Below are positions 43,201 through 52,200 of a DNA stretch of 64,000 bases, piece by piece. Numbering within the stretch: position 1 is the stretch's first letter; each line of letters starts with the position of its first letter. The notes below the pieces were generated by a model, which did not search any database, had not been told where the DNA came from, and was given only the letters and a program-made list of their open reading frames with translations. This stretch comes from Notospermus geniculatus (Eukaryota > Nemertea > Pilidiophora > Heteronemertea > Lineidae). The position numbers and the translations under genes were made by a program. The stretch covers positions 131,347 to 195,346 of the forward strand of contig NMRB01001193.1 in NCBI GenBank assembly GCA_002633025.1, in the 5' to 3' direction.

Positions 43201-46200
43201 ATTCTTTCACATGTTTGTTCACATCAGTGATATAGAATTCCTCATTTTGCCGAAAGATAGATTGATTGACATTTATTGGCAATACACATGTATTTTTTGC
43301 CTGGACGAATGGGGCGGGTGAGTGAAACGTACGGCGCGCAGCGCCCACGAAGATAAGTGTCGCCCCCAACGGTTGATATGCCATCCTACCAACTTTACTT
43401 CATCACATTACCACTATTCATTCAGTTATCAAATTCCACTACCACAACACTGACACCTCTGCATCTCGGCTTCAACATCCTACCCATCTCCTACAAATCT
43501 AGTTCATCTTTCACTTTACTGGATTCAGTCCCTTATTTCTGCTTTGCCAGCCATGAACAGTTTTTCTTGTCAGGGAAATCAGTACAAGTAATTTTCCAAC
43601 TGGTTGACCAAGAATTTATGAGTAAACCAATCTGCTGCAATAGGATTAAAAAAAATTGGGAGATCATTCATTGCTGTCAAGTGACGGGAGTTCTTCAGCA
43701 CAGATGAGCTATGAGTATGAAGGGGACACTGTTCTCCTGTCGAAAATGTCGCTTGTTGCGGGAATCAAAGAGGAGTGAGTATCATGGTACTGCCACTTGG
43801 GGGCACTGTGAGTGAGCAGTTGTACCTCTTTTTCAATGTTTTCTCCCTGTTGCATTCGCAAGGAGGTCGTGACACAACATTGTTGCATTGATTTATTTTG
43901 AGATCGTTTAACCCCTTAAGTGGGTAGGACGTCATACTACATCATTATGGCATCTGGGCAATCCCCGGAAACCCCTGAGGATCGTAGCTTGGTACTTGCG
44001 TAAGGCGTAATAGTATGCCTTGCAAGGAAATGGCGCGTCACAGTGCGTAGGATGTGTATGTCAAACGCCGTGTGTGTCAAATGCCTATTTTTCGCAAATA
44101 TTTTTTAGAAAAAAAATTAGAACTAACAAAATTCCACAGTGAAGGGGTTAAAAGTGGAAAGAGCTTCTTCAAGATATAACATTATTAGTCAGGGTTCCTG
44201 CAAGGTCTTAAAAAGTCTTAAATTTGGCACTTCCATTTTCAAGGCCTTAAAAAGTCTTAAATTTGATAATTTCTGTGGGAAGGTCTTAAAAAGGTCTTAA
44301 ATTTCATATCAAGGCAGTTGTAAAAAAAAGGCACGAGATGTCAGGAAATCGCATCTCCAGGCTTCTTAAAATCAAAATTTTTCTGGGGGAGGGCCCCAGA
44401 CCCCCCCCCCCCCACTTTCCACTACCCACTTTCTTGGCCGTGTCGACCCCTGTCATTCTTCCCTTGCGGAAACCCTTCCAGGGATGTTCGGGGGCTTCAT
44501 TTAGAAGAAAATAGGTCTTAAATTTTGCCGATACTTGGTCTTAAAAAGTCTTAAAAAGGTCTTAAATTTGGTGCTCCACAGGCTGCAGGAACCCTGATTA
44601 GTTGAATTCTCAATATTGGACGACAGTCAAACATAATTGCTCCGCTCGTGATTATTGAATATTTACCTCTGTGCAGATGTTCTGGATTTCTATTATTATA
44701 AATATTAGGAGAAATGTGCTGAAATGAGATATTGCCTATCCATTTCGAACAGGTGTTCAGTCGCAGTTCCGCGCTGGCAGAGTTCATTCCAACAGCCCGT
44801 GCTTGACTGCGTATATCAAACTGTAAGTTAAATGCATTTGACAAACATGTATGCTAAATTATACCCTGGAGATGTTCGGGTCGTGTTGAAAGGACATCAG
44901 CATTTACCAATAGGTTGTTCATGTTGAGGAGTGAGCGAGTATGAATGTACTAACACATGACTAATGGCTGGTCGTGCAAGTCCAGTGGAGAACCCTTTCC
45001 TTGGTCAGTTCCTTGTATTTTGTCACATTTGCTTCAATGTTTGTGGGTGTTATGTGCGTTTCTTATCTGGTCATTGTTCAGTCCTTCTGATACGGGTACT
45101 ATTCCTGACACAGATTCACTTTACCAAGTTGTATACCTAATGGTCACCAGAATGGCTGTATCTGACTCGTATACAGGCGATTCTTGAATTCGCAGATCTG
45201 CAAAACCGGCTGACGTGACGCCATCCATGACTGGGCAATGGTCAAGTCTGATGCAACCTCTTCGACGTCACTGTCGTGGGGTTGTCTGCGTTACGTCATT
45301 CAGTTTCAGACCGAGGTTGTGGTTGAAATTTCGGCTGAAGTGCGCAGAGATCTTTGTCATTTACGTCAATTTGTGAACGATCTATTGGATACGTGATGGC
45401 TGACGTTGTTGCCCTGCTGGCTAGGCCTCCCGACTCAATCATGTTCTTTTCAGGTCATGCCCAAGCAAGGTGCTTTTTCTAAACACTTGAAGCCAAAACT
45501 GTTGGCCTCTTCATACTCCGAGCTGGGACCAAGTCATAGGCCTACACCCTATTCCAGAGTGCGCTTCTAAATGCTTCTTTCAACATCTCTCTTTCCAGGT
45601 TACACCCAAGGTGCTTCCCCTAGCGGTGCCAGAAGGACTTCAGACCCTTCCTTCCATACATATTCCAGCCTTGCGCATCCCTTGAGTGGTATGAGCAGTA
45701 CCCTGGATCCCTCGCCGGTGGTGCCGGTTCCGTCCCGGGGAGATTCGGGATCTATGACCTTGCCGGCAAGGACGTCCAAACCAGGCAGAATGCAGAGCGA
45801 TATGAAAAGGGGCACTGTGGATCCTCATTCTAAATTTAGAGTCGAAAAATTGGAAGTAGTACGTATTGAAAAGTCATTTTGACATCATTCGTTAAAAAGT
45901 GTAATGTCCAAAGGGGCTGTTCGTTTTCGTCACTTGAGGAATCTGACTGAGTTGTGATCCTTGGGAAAACAGAAAAAGCAATGCACTTACAAATTGCAGG
46001 GATTATTTGTTGTGCTGTACAGAATAATCGCTGCAATTTGCAGCTTCATAGCTTTCTCCATTTTCTCAAGGATCACAACTCAGATTCCTCATTTGATGAA
46101 AATGAACACCGGTAGCCCCTTTGAAGATGCATGAATATGCATCAAATATATTTGCTTGTCGTCTTACTTAACTACATGTACATCTACATGGATGTAATAC

Positions 46201-49200
46201 AGTATGAAATCATAATGCTTATGATTTCCAATTCATTTGATTACCTTTTGCCATTTTCAGGCCCTGCACTACCTCGGGGTGGTTCCAACCCCAGAGCAGC
46301 AGCTTGAACTGAGAAAATACCTGAAGATCGATGAGAGTGGGTCAGTCAACTATCAGCGTAAGTGTTAGCTGCAGAGTATCCTGGGAATAAACTGGTTCAG
46401 AACAGTGGATTACGCTTTGGAAGACGTGCCTCTTGCTCTGCTCTGTGCCTTTTGTATAGGCAGTTCTCAAGTTGACGTAAATGAGAAAGATCTGCGCACT
46501 TCCACCGAAATCACAACCACAACCTCGGTCTGAAACTGAATGACGTGACGCAGAGGACCGCACAACAGGGACTTTGACGGCGTTGCATCAGAGTCAACCA
46601 TTGCTGAATCATGGATTGCGTCACGTTAGCTGGTTTCAGATTGAGGTTGTAGTTGCGATTTCGGCGGAAGTGCGCAGATCTGCTAATTTGAGCATCGTCT
46701 ATTAAAGTGCAGTATTCATTTCCATTTCAGATTTTGTGGAAGTTGCGCAAGAGATTTTTAAATATGAACTCAAACATATAAATAACTCCCAGGGGGCGAT
46801 GTATGTCTCTGCTCAAGACATCACCGACTTTACGGACCCACCGCAATACATAGCTGAACTGCAGCAGTCAAAATACCTTTCAACGTATGACAATGAGTTA
46901 GAACAAGTTAAAAGAGAGCGTGATGAATTGCAGCGGGAATGTGACCGGTTACGGGTAGGTGGTGAAACTGAATGACCCGACAATGAAGTTTCTTGCTATT
47001 CGTCAGCGATGTACTTCTAGAAAATACTTGTGGTGAGGTTGATGCAACCACAGAAGATGGCACCGTCAGTCCCTGCGAACAGCATCTTGATAAGGGTATG
47101 GGTAGAAAAGTGCTGTGGTTGTGTTCCAACTGTTCCCTTCTTTCCCTAACAGGTCCAGCTCCGAGAAAAAGAGCAAGCTTGTAGCCAAGCCGAAGAAGAA
47201 CTTCTACGAATCAGGCGTGATGCCCAGGGTGCCATCCACGAGACGCGAGCGTTGCGGAGTAAAGTTTACTTAGCGCAGCAGGCGCAAAAAGCTGCCATGA
47301 GCATGGAGCATGATTATGAGGACGTGGTACGACTGCTGGAGAACGAGATAGCGGACCTCAAGACACAACTTGCTAAACAGTCGGTGAGGAAATGCAGGAC
47401 GGGTCGTTCCGGACGTTTTGCTGGGAGGGGGTCTTGTATGTGACGCCATATGCTGTTGCTCATTTGTTGGAAAGTTGAAATTTTTGGGGCCAGCGTCAAT
47501 TTTGTGAAGAATCAGTTTTGTGGAAATTGTTTTGTTGATGTGTGTGTTTTATTTCAGACTTCACATTCGAATGGTGTCAGTTTGGTAGGTTGTCTGTTGT
47601 AGTAGAATCACTAACATAATAATAATCTGTGGGATGAAAATTATGTGGTTTACGGTATCCACCTTCCCCCGTTTCAGTGTCACTGGTTTGGTTTATCACA
47701 TAGTTAGATCCCCTCACAGTCTGGTGAACAGGGTTCCAAAAGTCAGTTCTGTGAAAGATGCTTGCGTCTCTGACCAGGCCTACCTAACTTCCTTAGTTGT
47801 AGTATTACTTTCACCACCTTCCATGCCTGCAGTCCAGTCAATAAAAACTGTAACCTACATGTAGTGCCATGAATAACTGCCTTATCTAGCACTCACCGCA
47901 AGAAAGAAGCCCATAAATGCACCTTTCCGTCACTGAACCTGGCATACCCTCTGCTTGGTTTGACAATTCTATGAAGAAAATTCTTTAAAAATCAGTGGCA
48001 TTTCACTACATACCGGGTACTCACTGCTGGGGTGATGAATTTTCTGTGACTAAAATGTTTGTATGAAAAGATCCAATCACACTACACACAACTAACAATT
48101 CATGTTCTGAAAAAAAACTTAATTATATAACAATCTATCATCTTCTAAGCACATTTTCGTGCCTCCTATTTGCCTCCGTTGATATTAACCATTGATGTTT
48201 TGACATCCAGCATTCATGGCAGTGATCTCGAGTTCTGAAGCATTCACTTGTGTTCCTACAAGTCATGGGTTCCTGCAGGTTTCTGCTGCATATGGGCAAT
48301 TCTGCTGCATATGGGCAACCCTTGCCTTGTCCATGGTAAACTGCTCATTTCAGATGGAACGTTTGATGTATGTAGTTGGGACCTGAGATACAGGTCACTG
48401 TGTTTGACAGTGCACCCAACTGACCAGTTTTTTGTTGGCGGGTCAGGACGTCCTGACGTTTTGCAGCATTATTTAGTGTTTCTTACTATCAAATGCTCAT
48501 TGGGGCGTTTTTGACCTAGGTAATATCTCCTTTTGTGTACTGACTCTGAGGTTTTATTTCAGGAAAGCCCGGAAGTCCAGAAAAAAATACAAATCTTAAA
48601 TGGCCAGGTCAGGAAAGCAGAAGTTGCCAAAAAGACTTATGAAGTAGCCACAGATAAACTTTTACAATTTGCCCACGTGAGTAATGTGTCCTCTCTTTTA
48701 TGAGCCTTCATGTTGGAGTCACTAAAGAAGAGTATTAAGTGCCATCTAGTGGCGTCTTTCAGTTTTGTCGTCGACTGTGCCAGTGGTTGCTGGCGTAAAA
48801 CTAAGTCGGGAACCTTTGGTGACAAGTATAGAGGTTTCCCACGTGACGTCATCAAGGCCGCGTTGGCCGTCAAATTGACCACGTGTTTCCTGAAGGAACG
48901 TCACGATGATTGACGCGATGATGTTATTTCGGGTGGTGTCTCGTCACGTCAGGTGGGACGTCAATCCACGTGTAGCACCCTATTGACGCCAGTTTGCGTC
49001 ATTTTGACGGCCAGTCACATGACTTGATGACGTCAGTGGGATTCCTCTATACACGCTTCATATAAAACAACAGGAAGTGACGTAAAGGGAGGAGGACATG
49101 GACATGATGGAGGAGGCTGCCATGACAACCATGCAAACATGGAAAATCACTTTCACACGGCTCACTGAGTTGGATGCAGTTTCTTGGTAGGCCTAGTTTC

Positions 49201-52200
49201 TTAGGTCAATGTTAACATTATGGTTGTCAACAAGGAGTGACATGTAATTCAATGACACACTAATTGAGTGTGTTGTTTCATTTCTTTGATGGATACAGAG
49301 CGGAATTCGTCGGCGTCATGCCACCGTCATGGTCTCGTTTGGCATGCATTGCATAAGCACTGCATTGCCAGTGCATCGGTGCACATGTAACCAAGGTAAC
49401 TTATTAGGCTAACTCGGCTGAGGTTGCCGGTAGGCTAGCGCGTGCTAGGCCTAATGAATGAAGGCCGGGGCGAATTGTAGGCATGAAATGTGCAGGCTAG
49501 GCCTAATATGTAGGTTTACTAGGCCTACACTGCTAGGCCTACCGGCGGTAGGTCGTGTATGAAGGCCTAGGCCTACTTTGATGATCATGATCAGCAGCAG
49601 CAAATCCCCCATTTACGTCACTTCCTGTTGATTCGAAATCTATTAAAAGGGGGCAGCACAATTATAGGAAGCGTGTATAGGTTGGAAGTTTGCTGGCTGC
49701 TGTTGTGGAAATGATGACCATTCATGTCACCTCTAAACTTCCTTCAATTTCGACCGTATTTTTCCAGCTTGTCCATTCCACGTTAAGCAATCAAGATTCC
49801 CCGGCCACAAATGTGGCAAAAAGTGGGTCGACGAAATCAGGGCGACCGCCCGGCTACTTAGAAAAACATAAAAAGATGGCACCACAAGCATTAGCACAGG
49901 AAGCAAAAGATGTTGTAAAGGCAGTTAATTCCCTTATCGAGGCTGAACGTAAGTATCAAATCTTGGAAATTCCTGTTGGTCCTTTATCTTAACATGAAGG
50001 GCCGTATGCACCAAGCAAAGATAATCCTGAACTCAGGTTTAGCCACAACTTTTCCATTGTCAGATCATACCCCAGTAAACCTGAACAATTGAAAAATTGT
50101 GGCTCAACCCGAGTTGAAGATTATCTTCGTTTGGTGCATACGGCCCGAAGAGAAGACTTGTAAATAGTAACCTATAAAATTTGTGCCTTCACTCTAGTGA
50201 ATTAACCTGAGGATTTCCTGTCCTGCCCTTCATACTCTTGACACTTTTGATTTCTCGAGGACTGTAATTAAGTCTATTAGTCGATTAACATGGCATCTTG
50301 TGGCTCTGGCTGAGATGAGAATTCTCATGCAAAGAAGAACTTAAATTTTCCGCATTAGGCCATTTTTTTTATTACTTGGTTTACGGGACCGCCGACATTG
50401 AAATTGCCAAATTCAGAAAAAAAATAAAATTGGATTTTGGGTGTTTTTTTTCTCCTCCGATCCTGTGCATAAAAATAAACCTCTGAAAAAAATAAAACTT
50501 CAAATTTCTCAGTTATTTTTTCCTGCTGATGTTGTGTTTCAGCTTCTTGATGTCGAAAAAATAGTGATTGGGAGCCATCATGGTGGAAATATTTCTTCCT
50601 CCTCTTCTCCGTAGAGCATGTCAGGATATATTTTGAAGAAAAAAATCAGTAAATGTTGATTATTTTTTAAATTTTTTTCTCCCCTCCGACTTCAGATTTC
50701 CTACCAAATTTCCCGTAAACCAACTAATTAAAAAAAAAACGGCCTTACCGTACTACAAACTGTATCACTTTCTTACCATACCTTTTTCAATGGCATTGTT
50801 GCTCAAATTTCATCATCCTCATAGCTGTAGATGTTTTGGCAAACCTATTCTTTGTTTCCTGATTAAAATATTAACACAATACATGTATCAGAATAATTGT
50901 CATGGTGTGTCTGGAAATTTTATGGCTAAATGCTGAATTTCTGGCTTGTAACCAAAATTTACTATTGAAATAACATTTCATGGAGCCATTGGTGATTTAA
51001 CAAACATATCTAATAAGTAGACATGACATGATTTAGAGATTTCATGCTAACCTGTGCTTCCTTTCACTCGCTTATATTCCACTCAGTGAAGGTTGGTCGG
51101 GTGTTCATGTACATCCTATTCAATTTCTACACAAAATGTACATGAACGTCCTACCAACTTAATCTGGAACTGATTCTCACCTATTTAACCCTTTCCCTAC
51201 TTTAATCAATAATCTAGCATTGCCCCACGGTTGGGAGGAAGCATATAGTCCTGAGGGTATCAAATATTACATCAAGTAAGTCCAGCTTACGTCCGTCTTT
51301 GTCCTTATTTTTGTTCTTCACTCGTTCAAGTTTTGCACGTCCTTCTTTTTGTTGTTTTTGGGCCAAATTCTTGGTCAGTTTGTAAGTTTTATATCAGTTG
51401 TTGCTTTGTCAGGGCCTACAAGTCTACTCATGTAGAACATACGGCAGACCCTGATGTGCTGAGGTGCTTTGAGAATTTGACCCTTTCTGTTTACATGTAT
51501 GTTCACCCTATAGTTGATAAGGAATGAATGACCTTATTGCTTCAATAGAGGTTTTTCACTGACATCACAACTGTCACGTGACTGCAATGACTCGGCCGTG
51601 TTGGCCGTCAAATGGCCGGCGATGATGTCAAAACTATCATGTCATGACATTTTGACATCAGAGTCTGTGTGTCGACGCTGTGTTCATGACATGAAGTCGC
51701 TTGACATTTTGGCGGCCAATATGGCGGTATCGTGTCGTCGTAGAAATTTGACATCACGTCTGCCTCTAAGGTGTTGTGACCGTTCATTCCTCAAAGAAAG
51801 TTCCGGCGATATTGGTGATACATGTAATTGGTTATGGTACATGTATTTTGTGTACGGTGGGATATGAAGGGAAGCCAACCTTCTATCCAAGTGCAAAACA
51901 AAGGAATGTGACTGCTGTTTATTTCTGTGACTCCCATTGAATGAAATTATCCTTGCATGTTGTGTTTATGTTGAATTTGCATTCTTTGAGTTTGTTATTG
52001 TGGTAGTGGTGGTGAGAAATATACATGGCATGTGTACATATTATGCTCTCTACGGGCCATATGCACCAACAAAGATTGAGCCACAACTTTTCCATTGTCA
52101 CATCATGCCCTGGCAAATCTGAACAATTGAAAAGCTGTGGCTCAACCTGAGTTCAAGATAACCTTCATTGGTGCATACGGGCCTACACATGTACATGATG

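Noticed and set aside
43690-44822. Two further STXBP4 exon candidates (about 43699-43772 and 44753-44822) with acceptors, donors and short open frames
   Set aside because: Both run phase 1 to 2, and the next constant exon (45599) needs phase 1. No phase 2-to-1 partner exon was found.
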